Origin: DASPKO01 sp035628055 | GTDB lineage: Bacteria; Planctomycetota; Phycisphaerae; Phycisphaerales; UBA1924 | Direction: 5' to 3' | Assembly (NCBI GenBank): GCA_035628055.1 | Contig: DASPKO010000207.1 | Coordinates: 1 to 16,417, forward strand | Length of the DNA stretch: 16,417 nt | The notes under the pieces: model-generated | Seen by the model: only the letters and a program-made list of their open reading frames with translations | What the model was told of the DNA's origin: nothing | The model's database searches: none | Shown here: in pieces, positions 1-8,035 of the stretch | Position numbering within the stretch: position 1 is the stretch's first letter | How the letters are laid out: every line of letters begins with the position of its first letter | Made by a program: the position numbers and the translations under genes

Positions 1-2102
1 TCGCGATGACGGCGGTGCTCGAGCTGGGCGGGCTGGACCTCAAGCCGGGGGACGAGGTGCTCCTGAGCGTGCTGGCGAGCGACACCTTCGAGCACGCGGG
101 ACAGGTCCACGAGCCCGTGCGCTCGCCGGCGCGCAAGCTGGCGATCATCTCGACCGAGGAGTTCGTGGCCCAGGCCTGGGGGGAGCTGGAGCAGGTGCGC
201 CAGGGCGCGATGCGGATCGAGGAGGACCAGGCGCAGGCGCTGGACCAGGCCCGCCGGGCCGATGGGGCCGCCGAGCTGGCCCAGGCCCAGCAGGCCCAGG
301 GCGTCCTCAGCGAGCGGGCGGCGCGGGAGCGCGAGGCCGTGGCGCGGCTCGAGGCGCGCGTCCGCGAGAACCGCCTGACCGACGCGGAGCTGCGGGGCGT
401 GCTCGACGAGGCGGCGCGGCTGCTCGACGCCGGGGGGCGGGCCTCGAACCAGGCCGGCGAGGCGCTGGGCCGCGCCGCGGAGGCCGAGGACGGGTCGCCC
501 CAGCGGCGCGCGCAGCAGGAGGAGGCGACGCGCGCGCAGGAGGAGGCCCGCGAGGCCGCGGGAGACCTCGCGGAACTGCTCAACCGCGGGCAGGACACGT
601 GGGCGATGCGCCGGGCGCTGGCGCGGCTGCTCGAGGAGCAGCGGCGGATCCGCGACGAGACGCGCGAGCTGGGCCAGCGGACCGCCGGGCAATCGGCCCA
701 GGACCTGCAGCCGGCGGAACGCCAGGCCCTCGAGCAACTAGCGCAGGACCAGGCGGCCGCCGCGGCCGAGGCCCGGGAGGCGCTCGACACCATGAACCGG
801 CGCCAGGAGCAGCTCCAGGAGCGGGACCCGGCGGCGGCGCGGGCGGCGCAGCAGGCGGCCCGGCGTGGTGAGCAGGACCGCCTGCCCCAGCGGCTCGAGG
901 AGGCCGCCGAGCAGGTCCGCCAGAACCAGACCTCCAGCGCCGGAGCCCAGCAGGACCGGGCGATCAAGACGCTCGAGGAGATGCTCGAGGACATGGAGGG
1001 CGCCGCCGGGGCGCGCGACGAGGCGCTGCGCCGCCTGCTCGCCGACCTGATGGACTCGATCCGCGCGCTCATCGACGACCAGGAGGCCCAGCTCGCCGCG
1101 CTGGCGGCGCGTCCGGAGCCGGAGTCGGCCCGGGGCCTCGACGCGGGCATGATCCGCCTCAACCAGAACACGCTTGCGGCGGCCGACCAGGCCCGGCAGG
1201 AGGACCAGTCCGGCGAGCTCGGTCCCGTCCTCGAGCTGCTCGGCCAGGCGGCGGAGGCCCAGGCCGGCGCCGTCACCAGCCTGCGGGCCCAGCCGATCGA
1301 TCTGGACCGGACGAGGCAGCAGGAGGAGCTGAGCCTGGCGCGGCTGAAGCGCGCCCTGGAGGAGGCCGAGAAGCTCGATCAGGACGCCGCCGAGCGCGAG
1401 GCGGCCCGCAAGACCGCCGAGCTCAAGAAGGCCTACCGCGAGGCGCTCGCGGAGCAGGTGGCCCTGCAGGAGCAGACGGTCCCGCTCGCCGGGGAGGAGC
1501 CCAGCCGGCGCACGCGGGCCCAGGCCCGGTCCCTGGCGCCGCGCCAGGAGTCGCTGCGCCAGACCTTGGCGCGGCTCCGCGAGGAAACGGAGGAACTCTC
1601 CGAGGCGGTCGTCTTCGACCTGGCTCACGACCTGCTCGACGAGCTCATGGCCGGCGCCGCCGCGGCGCTGGGCCGGGGCGAGGCGGGCCCCTCGGTGCTC
1701 CGCGACCAGGACTCGGCCGCGGGCGTGCTGCGCTCGCTGATCGAGTCGCTGGAGCGCGATCGGCCGGGAGACGAGTTCGACGAGAACGAGCAGGGCGGCG
1801 GGGGTGGGGGCGGGCAGCCCGGCAAGCCCCAGGTCGTTCCCCCCGTGGCGCAGCTCAAACTCCTGCGCGCGATGCAGGCCCGGGCCATGGAGCTGACCCG
1901 CCGCGCCGACGAGTCGGGCGACGCGGCGCTCGCCGGCCAGGCGGCCGCCCTGCAGCGGGCCCTGGCCGAGCGCGGGCAGAGCCTCCTTGAGAGCCTGGCC
2001 CCGGAGCGTCCGGGGGAGGAGCCGGAGGCGCCCCAGGACGACGCGCCCGACGCGGATGGCGATGCCGAAGACCAACCAAGCCCGGAAGGTGGTGAGGAAT
2101 GA
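1..2102 (+). CDS. Large coiled-coil protein, C-terminal part (5' end outside window)
   Basis: The reading frame is open to the left edge, so the ATG at position 6 is probably internal and the gene starts upstream. The first ~45 residues look like the end of a beta-rich domain (an 'SDTFEHAGQVHEPVRS' segment). Then ~550 residues rich in Glu, Gln, Ala and Arg are predicted by eye as long coiled coils. Near in-window residues 593-600 there is a glycine run, followed at ~609-624 by a 'VVPPVAQLKLLRAMQ' segment. From memory, a similar (V/I)PP(I/V)AELKLLR motif recurs in large planctomycete coiled-coil proteins, sometimes labelled DUF4175-like, encoded beside MoxR/BatA-type genes. The tail is acidic. 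The stop codon overlaps the next start (ATGA). A structural envelope role is inferred; no enzymatic motif is visible. Confidence 0.8.
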   Translation, partial: AMTAVLELGGLDLKPGDEVLLSVLASDTFEHAGQVHEPVRSPARKLAIISTEEFVAQAWGELEQVRQGAMRIEEDQAQALDQARRADGAAELAQAQQAQGVLSERAAREREAVARLEARVRENRLTDAELRGVLDEAARLLDAGGRASNQAGEALGRAAEAEDGSPQRRAQQEEATRAQEEAREAAGDLAELLNRGQDTWAMRRALARLLEEQRRIRDETRELGQRTAGQSAQDLQPAERQALEQLAQDQAAAAAEAREALDTMNRRQEQLQERDPAAARAAQQAARRGEQDRLPQRLEEAAEQVRQNQTSSAGAQQDRAIKTLEEMLEDMEGAAGARDEALRRLLADLMDSIRALIDDQEAQLAALAARPEPESARGLDAGMIRLNQNTLAAADQARQEDQSGELGPVLELLGQAAEAQAGAVTSLRAQPIDLDRTRQQEELSLARLKRALEEAEKLDQDAAEREAARKTAELKKAYREALAEQVALQEQTVPLAGEEPSRRTRAQARSLAPRQESLRQTLARLREETEELSEAVVFDLAHDLLDELMAGAAAALGRGEAGPSVLRDQDSAAGVLRSLIESLERDRPGDEFDENEQGGGGGGGQPGKPQVVPPVAQLKLLRAMQARAMELTRRADESGDAALAGQAAALQRALAERGQSLLESLAPERPGEEPEAPQDDAPDADGDAEDQPSPEGGEE

Positions 2103-2890
2103 CTCTGGATCGGCCCTGGCGAACGTGTGAACTGTGCGGCATCGCGGCGGGGATGCTGCTGGCGGCTCAAGCGCTCGCGGGCGCGGTGGTCCCTGCCCCG
2201 CCCCCGGGTCCTGTCCAGCCGGCAGCCGAACCCAGGCCGGCCGACGCGGCCCCGGCCCGTCCGTCCGATCAGCCCGCGGGCTCTCCCGGGGCGCGGCCTG
2301 CGGCACCGCCCGCCCCACCGCCCGGAGCGCTGCCCAGTCTCGATGAGCTCCTGGGCACGGGCCGACCGCGCACCGACCCGAAGAGCGAGGACCGCGAGGA
2401 CCTCCGCCGCCGGCTGCGCGGGGAGGAGGTCGGCGACGCGTTCAAGGAGGCGGTCGCACTCATGGGTCGCGCCGCGGAGCGTCTCGAGACGGCGCACGAC
2501 AAGGGCGTCACCACGCAGCGCCTGCAGGAGGACGCGCTGGATCGGCTCGATGAGCTGATCGCGAGCCTGAAGCAGAACCAGAGCCGGCCCAGCAGCAGCC
2601 GGCGTCCGCAGCCCGGGGACGAGCCGCAGGCCTCGCCGCAGGGCCAGCGCAGCCGCCAGCGCGGCGAGAACCAGCCGACCCAGGGCGAGCCGGGCGAGAT
2701 GGACCTGCCGGCCCGGCGCGACGGCGCCCTGGGCCCGGACCTGCAGGCCGCGCGGGCCGCGTGGGGGGCCCTGCCGGCGCGCGTGCGCGACATGCTCATG
2801 CAGGGATCGAGCGACCAGTTCAGCAGCATGTACCAGCGGCTCACCGAGACCTACTACCGGCGCCTGGCCGAGGAAGGCGCGGCCAAGTGA
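2099..2890 (+). CDS. Secreted helical protein of unknown function
   Basis: 263 aa. The ATG at 2099 overlaps the preceding stop as ATGA, which supports this start. The N-terminus has a hydrophobic stretch (about residues 14-30, ending AGAVVPA) typical of a signal peptide, so it is probably exported. Residues ~30-80 are Pro/Ala-rich linker. Residues ~95-160 are charged and helical (ERLETAHDKGVTTQRLQ). A Gln/Ser/Arg/Pro-rich linker follows. The last ~43 residues (from AWGALPARVRDMLMQG to YYRRLAEEG) form a compact helical block. From memory, a similar 'W..LP.RVR..L.QG..D.FS..Y..LTE.YYRRLAE' ending occurs in planctomycete proteins encoded next to coiled-coil and squalene-cyclase-repeat genes. Its biochemical function is unknown. 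The stop overlaps the next GTG start. Confidence 0.8.
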   Translation: MTLDRPWRTCELCGIAAGMLLAAQALAGAVVPAPPPGPVQPAAEPRPADAAPARPSDQPAGSPGARPAAPPAPPPGALPSLDELLGTGRPRTDPKSEDREDLRRRLRGEEVGDAFKEAVALMGRAAERLETAHDKGVTTQRLQEDALDRLDELIASLKQNQSRPSSSRRPQPGDEPQASPQGQRSRQRGENQPTQGEPGEMDLPARRDGALGPDLQAARAAWGALPARVRDMLMQGSSDQFSSMYQRLTETYYRRLAEEGAAK

Positions 2891-4086
2891 GGCGCTCCGC
2901 TGGGCTGGGAGCCTGGGCGGCCCTCGCCGTGGCCGGCGCCGCCCTCTGCGGGCACGCGGCCGCGCCGGCCGGAAGCCCGCCTCCCGCCACGACGTCTCCC
3001 CCGTCGCCGCCCGCGCCCGCGGGGGCGCCGGCCCCGCAGCCCGGCGGGGCGGAACCCCAGGCGGGACTGCCCGCGCAGCCTCTCGCCGAGCGTCCGGCCC
3101 ACCCCGGCGCCGAGAACAACGCCGAGGCCGGCGAGTTCACCCCCGAGCTGGACGCGGCGGTGGAGAAGGGCCTGGCGGCGCTGGCGCTGCAGCAGAATGC
3201 CGACGGGTCCTTCGGCGGGGGCCGATACAGCAAGAACATCGCCATCACCGCCCTGGCCTGCCTGGCCTTCATGGCCGACGGCAACACGCCCGCGCGGGGC
3301 GACTACGCCGACGCGGTGCGCCGCGGGCTCGAGTTCGTGCTGGCCAGCTCCAGCGAGACGGGGCTGCTCGCGGCCGACGCCTCGAACGGCCCGATGTACG
3401 GGCACGGGTTCGCCACGCTCATGCTGGGCGAGGTCTACGGGATGACCGCCGGGGGCAACGACACGGCCCTCTCCCAGCGGGTGCACGAGACGCTGGTCAA
3501 GGCGGCGCGGCTGATCGAGCGCACGCAGAACTCCGAGGGGGGCTGGCGCTACAACCCCGTCCCGTACGACGCGGACGTCTCGGTCACGATCGCGCAGATC
3601 ATGGCCCTGCGCTCGGCGCGGAACGCCGGGCTCGAGGTGCCTAAGGCCACGATCGACCGGGCCGTGGAGTACGTGCGCCAGTGCCAGAACGCCGACGGGG
3701 GCTTCCGCTACCAGCTCATCCCCGGCATGAGCGCCTGGCCCCGCTCGGCGGCGGGAGTGGCGAGCCTGTACTACGCGGGCGTGTACCAGGACAACGCCAT
3801 CGACCGCGGGCTGGCCTATCTGCTCGACAACGCGCTCCCCGGGCAGGAGAACGAGATGGCCCGGATGCACTACTTCTACGGGCACTACTACGCCGCGCAG
3901 ACCATGTACCTCGCGGGCGGGCAGGCCTGGGGCACCTGGTGGCCGGCGATCCGCGCCGAGCTGATCGGACGGCAGAACCGCGACGGCTCGTGGTCCGACA
4001 ACATGGCCGGGCCGGCCTACGGCACCTCGATGGCCCTGATCATCCTCCAGATGCCCAAGCGCTATCTGCCGATCTTCCAGCGATGA
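2887..4086 (+). CDS. Secreted prenyltransferase/squalene-oxidase-repeat protein
   Basis: 399 aa from the GTG at 2887. This start overlaps the previous TGA (GTGA) and has AGGAAGG nine bases upstream (2871-2877). The frame is open further upstream, but that part encodes no signal peptide and overlaps the preceding gene. A hydrophobic signal (AALAVAGAALCG) is followed by a Pro-rich linker to about residue 75. An alpha/alpha-barrel-type region then carries four QW-like motifs: QQNADGSFGG (102-111), QNSEGGW (214-220), QNADGGF (267-273) and QNRDGSW (363-369). This repeat family includes squalene cyclases and protein prenyltransferase beta subunits. The canonical DXDD of squalene-hopene cyclases is not present; a YDADVSVT segment lies between motifs 2 and 3. 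Many exported planctomycete members have no known reaction, so enzymatic activity is not assumed. Confidence 0.85.
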   Translation: MRRSAGLGAWAALAVAGAALCGHAAAPAGSPPPATTSPPSPPAPAGAPAPQPGGAEPQAGLPAQPLAERPAHPGAENNAEAGEFTPELDAAVEKGLAALALQQNADGSFGGGRYSKNIAITALACLAFMADGNTPARGDYADAVRRGLEFVLASSSETGLLAADASNGPMYGHGFATLMLGEVYGMTAGGNDTALSQRVHETLVKAARLIERTQNSEGGWRYNPVPYDADVSVTIAQIMALRSARNAGLEVPKATIDRAVEYVRQCQNADGGFRYQLIPGMSAWPRSAAGVASLYYAGVYQDNAIDRGLAYLLDNALPGQENEMARMHYFYGHYYAAQTMYLAGGQAWGTWWPAIRAELIGRQNRDGSWSDNMAGPAYGTSMALIILQMPKRYLPIFQR

Positions 4087-5555
4087 CGACCCCCCGCGCC
4101 GCGCTCGCCCTGCTCCTCCTCGCGGCCGCGTCGGCCGGCGCGGCCCTCCTCGCGCCCCAGCCGGAGCCGGCTCCCGCGGACGCGCCGCGCCCGATCCGCC
4201 CCGCCGCCCCCTCTCCGCTGCGCCACGCGCTGATCTCTCCGGCCTTGGCGCTCCGCGTGACCCGCGTGCTCTCGCTCGGGCCCGACGGGGCCAGGGTGCC
4301 GGGCGACGACGGCGTGGTCGTCACCGTGCCGGCGCCGGAGATCCTTGCCCTGGCCCCGGCCGAGCTGGCCGCGGGCGCCCCTCTTGGGTTCCCCCCGCTC
4401 GCGCCGGCCGCGCTCCGTCCGGCCTCGACCCCCCCGGGCGCGCCCCGCGGCGCCGCGGAGCGCGAGCTCGAGCGGCTGGCGCCGGTCCAGGGACCATTGC
4501 CCCCGGGGGAAGGCGACGGCGGCGAGGAGGGGCGCGACGGGGGCGCGCCCGACCCGGGACCGGAGGCGGCGAACGCGCCCGCCCCCGAGGCCGCCCTGCT
4601 CGACCTGAGGCTCGTCGATGGGCGCCTCTACCCCGGCCGGCCCGCTCTGGCCGAACGCCCCGACGCCGACACGGTCGTCTGGGCGCACCCCACGCTGGGC
4701 ACGCTGCGATTTAGCATCGACGAGGTCGCCTCCATCACGCCGGGCGGGGTGCTGCCGCCACGGCCGGCGGCCTCAGAGGGCGACATGGTCCGGCTGGCCA
4801 ACGGCGACACGCTCCGCGGCCTGGTCGAGGAGATCGGGCCCACGGTCAGCGTGCTTCCGGAGGGCGCCGCGGCGCCCGTGAGCCTGGCGATGGACCGCGT
4901 GACCTGGCTCACCCTCGCCAATGAGCCCGCGGCCCCCCGCGGCGCCGTGGTGTGGCTCGCCGACGGCACCGCCGCCGGCGTGGATGGCGTGAGCGTCTCG
5001 GGCGGGCGCGCCGAGCTGCGGGTGAGCGGAGCGGAGCACGCCGCGAGCGGCGTTCCGGGGCCGCGCCTCGTCTCGGTCCCCGCGACCGAGGTTCGGGCCC
5101 TGGTCCTTGACGCCGCGCGCCTGCGCGCTCTCGCCTCGCTGCGCGTCGCGGAGCAGGCGCCGGCCCTCGCGCGCCGGCGGCCGCTGGCGCTGATCCCCCC
5201 GGCCGATCCCGGCGCGCCGCTCTTCGCGGGCGACCTGGAGCTCCCCGGGCCCATGTCGGTCGCGTGGGAGCTCCCCGCGGGCGCGGCCCGGCTGGCCGGG
5301 TGGCTGGTGCTGCCGGAGGACGCGCTCGAGTGGGGCGACTGCGAGGTCGCCGTCGAGGTGGTCTCGGCGTCGGACGGGTCGGTGGACCCGGTCTTCGCGG
5401 CGCGGCTCAACGCCGAGGCGCCGCGCGTGCGGGTCGAGGCCGACCTTCCGCGGGGGGGCGCCGGACAGCGCTTGCGAGTGACGCTGGGCGCGGGGGCGCA
5501 CGGGCCGATCCAGGACCGGGTGCTGCTCCGCGGGATGCTCCTGCGGGTGGACTAG
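4083..5555 (+). CDS. Exported beta-rich protein of unknown function
   Basis: 490 aa. The ATG at 4083 overlaps the stop of the repeat-protein gene (ATGA); no Shine-Dalgarno is obvious, consistent with translational coupling. The N-terminus (MTTPRAALALLLLAAASAGAALLA) is a clear signal peptide or membrane anchor. The first ~170 residues are Pro/Ala/Gly-rich. The middle has short strand-rich repeats of the type 'FSIDEVASI' and RLANGDTLRG (237-246), with a weaker later copy around VVWLADGTAAG. Residues ~375-490 look like a beta-sandwich: ELPAGAARLAGWLVLPED, then strands, ending in GPIQDRVLLRGMLLRVD. That layout resembles NPCBM-like carbohydrate-binding jelly rolls, but this is a by-eye guess. It is the fourth member of the coupled set. 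No catalytic residues can be named. Confidence 0.8.
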   Translation: MTTPRAALALLLLAAASAGAALLAPQPEPAPADAPRPIRPAAPSPLRHALISPALALRVTRVLSLGPDGARVPGDDGVVVTVPAPEILALAPAELAAGAPLGFPPLAPAALRPASTPPGAPRGAAERELERLAPVQGPLPPGEGDGGEEGRDGGAPDPGPEAANAPAPEAALLDLRLVDGRLYPGRPALAERPDADTVVWAHPTLGTLRFSIDEVASITPGGVLPPRPAASEGDMVRLANGDTLRGLVEEIGPTVSVLPEGAAAPVSLAMDRVTWLTLANEPAAPRGAVVWLADGTAAGVDGVSVSGGRAELRVSGAEHAASGVPGPRLVSVPATEVRALVLDAARLRALASLRVAEQAPALARRRPLALIPPADPGAPLFAGDLELPGPMSVAWELPAGAARLAGWLVLPEDALEWGDCEVAVEVVSASDGSVDPVFAARLNAEAPRVRVEADLPRGGAGQRLRVTLGAGAHGPIQDRVLLRGMLLRVD

Positions 5556-5563
5556 GCGGCCGG

Positions 5564-6811
5564 GTGACGCCCGCGCCATCGCGCTCAGCCGTGAAGAACG
5601 TTCCTCCCATCCTCTCCGGCCCGTTGTATGTCGCGATCCGCGGGGCGATCGCGCTGGCGGGCGCGGGGGACCTGGGCGGGGCGGTGCGCCTGGCCGAGTC
5701 CGCGGGGCGGGGCTTTGCGCTGGCCCGGTTCAACCGCACGCGGCTGGAGCGCGGCGTCGAGAACCTCGCGGTCGCTTTTCCCGACTGGCCGCTCGAGAGG
5801 CGCCGGGCCTACGCGGTGCGCGCCTACCAGCACCTGTTCACGCTCGGGGTGGAGATGGCCTTCACGCCCCGGCTGCTCACCGACGACACCTGGTCGGAGC
5901 ACATCCGCATCGGGAACCTGGGCCAGGCGGTGCGGCGGCTGCTGGGGGACCGCCCGTGCGTGCTGGTCACGGGGCACTGCGGGAACTGGGAGCTGCTGGG
6001 GTTCACGCTCTCGATGCTGGGCTTCCCGGTGCACGCGCTGTACCGGCCGCTGGACCTGGCGGCGCTGGACCGGTGGGCGCGGCAGACCCGGGCGCTGCGC
6101 GGGCTGATCATGGTGGACAAGTTCGGGGCCATGCGGGCGCTGCCCCAGATCATGGCCCGCGGGCACCCGGTGGGCTTCGTGGCGGACCAGAACGGCGGGG
6201 ACCGCGGGCTCTTCGTGCCCTTCTTCAACCGGCTGGCGTCGAGCTACAAGTCGGTGGCGATCGCGGCGCAGGCGCACCGGGCGCCGATCCTCTGCGGGCA
6301 GGCGCGGCGGCTGGTGTGGGACCGTGACGGCGCCGCCGAGGCCGCCGGCCCGGCCGAGGCCGGGGTCCCGCGCGAGATGGGGTTCTCGCGCTGGTCCGGC
6401 GAGCCGTTCCGGTACCGGATCGACGTGATCGACGTGATCCCGCCCGAGGACTGGGAGGGCCAGCCCGACCCGCTGTTCTACATCACGGCGCGGTACCGGC
6501 GGGCCATCGAGGCGATGGTGCGGCTGAGCCCGGAACAGAACCTGTGGATGCACCGGTTCTGGAAGAGCCGCCCGCGGCACGAGCGGCTGGGCAGGCCGTT
6601 CCCGGCGGCGCTCCGCGAGAAGATCCGGCAGCTCCCATGGATCAGCGCGGAGGACCTGGAGCGAATCGAGGAGTGGAGCCGCCGCGACGCGCTGGCCCTG
6701 GCGGCGGAGCGGGCCGACGAGCCGGTCCGGCCCGAGGTGCCCGACGCGGGCGCGGAGAACGGGGACGGGCCGCCGGGGTTGGCGGGCGGGGTGGCGGATA
6801 CGCTGGGGTGA
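5564..6811 (+). CDS. LpxL/HtrB-family lysophospholipid (lipid A-type) acyltransferase
   Basis: 415 aa from GTG at 5564. An in-frame GTG at 5591 would give 406 aa, and neither has a strong ribosome site. LpxL-family enzymes transfer secondary acyl chains to lipid A precursors at the inner membrane. The signature HX4E motif is present as TGHCGNWE, with His138 and Glu143. Downstream 'GFVADQNGGDRGLFVPFFN' matches the conserved DQ...GVFVPFFG block of the family, and HRFWKSRP near residue 330 matches the usual W.HRRWK region. The N-terminus is only weakly hydrophobic. A low-complexity tail of ~45 residues (Glu, Ala, Pro, Gly) extends past the catalytic domain and is probably dispensable. The gene lies 8 nt after the secreted beta-rich gene, at the end of the operon. 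The family is clear; the exact acceptor is not. Confidence 0.9.
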   Translation: MTPAPSRSAVKNVPPILSGPLYVAIRGAIALAGAGDLGGAVRLAESAGRGFALARFNRTRLERGVENLAVAFPDWPLERRRAYAVRAYQHLFTLGVEMAFTPRLLTDDTWSEHIRIGNLGQAVRRLLGDRPCVLVTGHCGNWELLGFTLSMLGFPVHALYRPLDLAALDRWARQTRALRGLIMVDKFGAMRALPQIMARGHPVGFVADQNGGDRGLFVPFFNRLASSYKSVAIAAQAHRAPILCGQARRLVWDRDGAAEAAGPAEAGVPREMGFSRWSGEPFRYRIDVIDVIPPEDWEGQPDPLFYITARYRRAIEAMVRLSPEQNLWMHRFWKSRPRHERLGRPFPAALREKIRQLPWISAEDLERIEEWSRRDALALAAERADEPVRPEVPDAGAENGDGPPGLAGGVADTLG

Positions 6812-6812
6812 C

Positions 6813-6830
6813 CGGGCCCGCGCGGGCCCG
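6813..6830. repeat. Perfect 18-bp GC palindrome between acyltransferase and response regulator genes
   Basis: CGGGCCCGCGCGGGCCCG reads the same on both strands and starts 2 nt after the acyltransferase stop. It is also two copies of CGGGCCCG separated by CG. It could fold into a GC hairpin or cruciform and act as a weak processing or termination signal, but no T-run follows. In DNA this GC-rich some chance palindromes are expected. Confidence 0.4.
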
Positions 6831-6847
6831 CGCAAGGAGCAGCGGCC

Positions 6848-7315
6848 GTGGCAGAAGAAGGACGCCTCGAAGGCGTGCGCGTGCTGATCGTGGACGACGA
6901 CCCGGACGTGCGGGAGGCGATCGACGCCGCCATGCAGTCCGAGGGTGCCGAGACGCTCCTGGTGGGGGACGGGAACGAGGCGGTCGCGGTCTGCCAGGAC
7001 GACCCGCCGGACGTGGTCGTGCTGGACATGATGCTCCCGAAGCGCTCGGGGTTCCTGGTGCTGGAGAAGATCAAGGGGCGCGAGGACAGCCCGATCGTGA
7101 TCATGGTGACGGCGAACGAGGGGAAGCGGCACCAGGCGTATGCGGAGTCGCTGGGGGTGGACAAGTACCTGCTCAAGCCGGTGCCCCTGGCACGGCTCGT
7201 GGACGAGACGGTGCGGCTGCTCGACGAGGCCGAGGGGGCACTGGGGGACCAGGAGGAGGACGAGGAGGGGGACGGGAGCGAGTCGGCGGGGCGCGGGGCG
7301 GGAAGGGGAACCTGA
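6848..7315 (+). CDS. Stand-alone response regulator receiver protein
   Basis: 155 aa from GTG at 6848, with AAGGAG at 6834-6839 eight bases upstream. A single CheY-like receiver fills residues ~9-125. The acidic pair is Asp16/Asp17 in LIVDDDPDVR. The phospho-acceptor is Asp60 in VVLDMMLPKRSG. The switch threonine is Thr88 in MVTANEG, and the conserved lysine is Lys110 in YLLKPV. All catalytic positions are intact, so it should accept phosphate. There is no DNA-binding or enzymatic output domain; the C-terminal ~30 residues are an acidic, Gly-rich tail. No histidine kinase is in the window, so the partner is unknown. Output is presumably by protein-protein contact. The next gene starts 4 nt after its stop. 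Confidence 0.93.
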   Translation: MAEEGRLEGVRVLIVDDDPDVREAIDAAMQSEGAETLLVGDGNEAVAVCQDDPPDVVVLDMMLPKRSGFLVLEKIKGREDSPIVIMVTANEGKRHQAYAESLGVDKYLLKPVPLARLVDETVRLLDEAEGALGDQEEDEEGDGSESAGRGAGRGT

Positions 7316-7319
7316 GGCC

Positions 7320-7652
7320 GTGGCGCGGCGGCGTCAGATCGTGCTCTTCCGCGAGGGCGCCCGGGCGGGCGAGAGCGAGCCGCTGGGCTCGGTGGGCGAG
7401 CTGGCCAGGCTGTGCGCCGGGTACAACATCGCGCCCGACGGGTCGGGGCCGGAGGGGTACGGGGAGGCATTGGGGATGGCGATGTTCTACGGGCCCGGGC
7501 TGGTGATGGAGGTGCCCAACACGGGCGAAGACGCCAGGCAGGCGATCGTCACGCTCACCGACGAGGACTTTGCCTGGGCGGTGCTGGGCAAGATGTGCAA
7601 GCACGAGAAGCTCAAGATGATGGACCCGGAGACGGGGCGGACGTTCGGCTAG
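7320..7652 (+). CDS. Small protein of unknown function following response regulator
   Basis: 110 aa from GTG at 7320, 4 nt after the receiver stop. AAGGGGAA (7303-7310) and GAGG (7314-7317) lie just upstream. The frame is open further 5', but that part is an Arg/Cys/Trp-rich shadow of the receiver gene. The protein begins ARRRQIVLFREG, carries SVGELARLCAGYNIAPDGSGPEGYGEALGMAMFYGPG in segments around residues 24-60, then GLVMEVPNTGEDARQAIVTLTDEDFAWAVLGKMCKHEKLKMMDPETGR to the end. It appears to be a compact, soluble alpha/beta domain with no signal peptide or TM segment. I do not recognise the family. Its spacing suggests co-expression with the receiver, and a physical partnership is possible but unproven. 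Confidence 0.75.
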   Translation: MARRRQIVLFREGARAGESEPLGSVGELARLCAGYNIAPDGSGPEGYGEALGMAMFYGPGLVMEVPNTGEDARQAIVTLTDEDFAWAVLGKMCKHEKLKMMDPETGRTFG

Positions 7653-7699
7653 CCGGCCCCGGCGCCGAGCGTGGGATGGTGACGGGGCGGAGAGGTGCG

Positions 7700-8002
7700 A
7701 TGCCGATCTACGTCTACGAGGTGCTGGGTCCGGACGGCGTGGGCACCGGCCGGCGCTTCGAGATCCACCAGTCCATGAAGGACGACGCGCTGGCGAGGCA
7801 CCCGGAGACGGGCGAGCCGGTGCGGCGCGTGATCCAGGCGCCCAACATCGCCGGGACGTGGTCGGACCTCAAGAACAAGGGGGCGCTCTCGAACAAGAAC
7901 CTGGAGCGGCTCGGGTTCACGAAGTATGAGAAGCGCGGCAAGGGATACATGGAGCGCACGGCGGGAAAGCTGGGACCCAGGTCGATCTCCGCGGACGAGT
8001 GA
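7700..8002 (+). CDS. FmdB-like small protein lacking zinc-ribbon cysteines
   Basis: 100 aa from ATG at 7700, with GGAG at 7689-7692 seven bases upstream. An in-frame ATG at 7676 would add 8 residues, but family members typically begin MPIY/MPTYEY. The start MPIYVYE, then FEIHQSMKDDAL and EPVRRVIQAPNIAGTW, follow the order of FmdB-family putative regulators (MPxYEY, FE..QSM.D, VRR.IS.P). In those the core is a CxxC...CxxC zinc ribbon. Here there is no cysteine anywhere: the usual first pair falls in EVLGPDG and the second near HPETGEP. The C-terminal half is Lys/Arg-rich (KNKGALSNKNLERLGF, YEKRGKGYMER). It therefore keeps the fold signature but cannot bind zinc in the usual way. Function is unknown. 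Confidence 0.8.
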   Translation: MPIYVYEVLGPDGVGTGRRFEIHQSMKDDALARHPETGEPVRRVIQAPNIAGTWSDLKNKGALSNKNLERLGFTKYEKRGKGYMERTAGKLGPRSISADE

Positions 8003-8035
8003 GGCGGGGTCGAGAAGGGCCGCGGGGGCGCGCCG

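Noticed and set aside
738..2318. Long minus-strand frame opposite the coiled-coil gene
   Set aside because: The plus-strand frame has regular coiled-coil composition and a coupled stop/start junction. The antisense frame is Leu/Arg/Gly-rich shadow.
5585..7132. 515-codon minus-strand frame opposite the acyltransferase and receiver genes
   Set aside because: Both plus-strand genes have clear catalytic motifs. The antisense translation is His/Arg/Pro-rich and motif-free.
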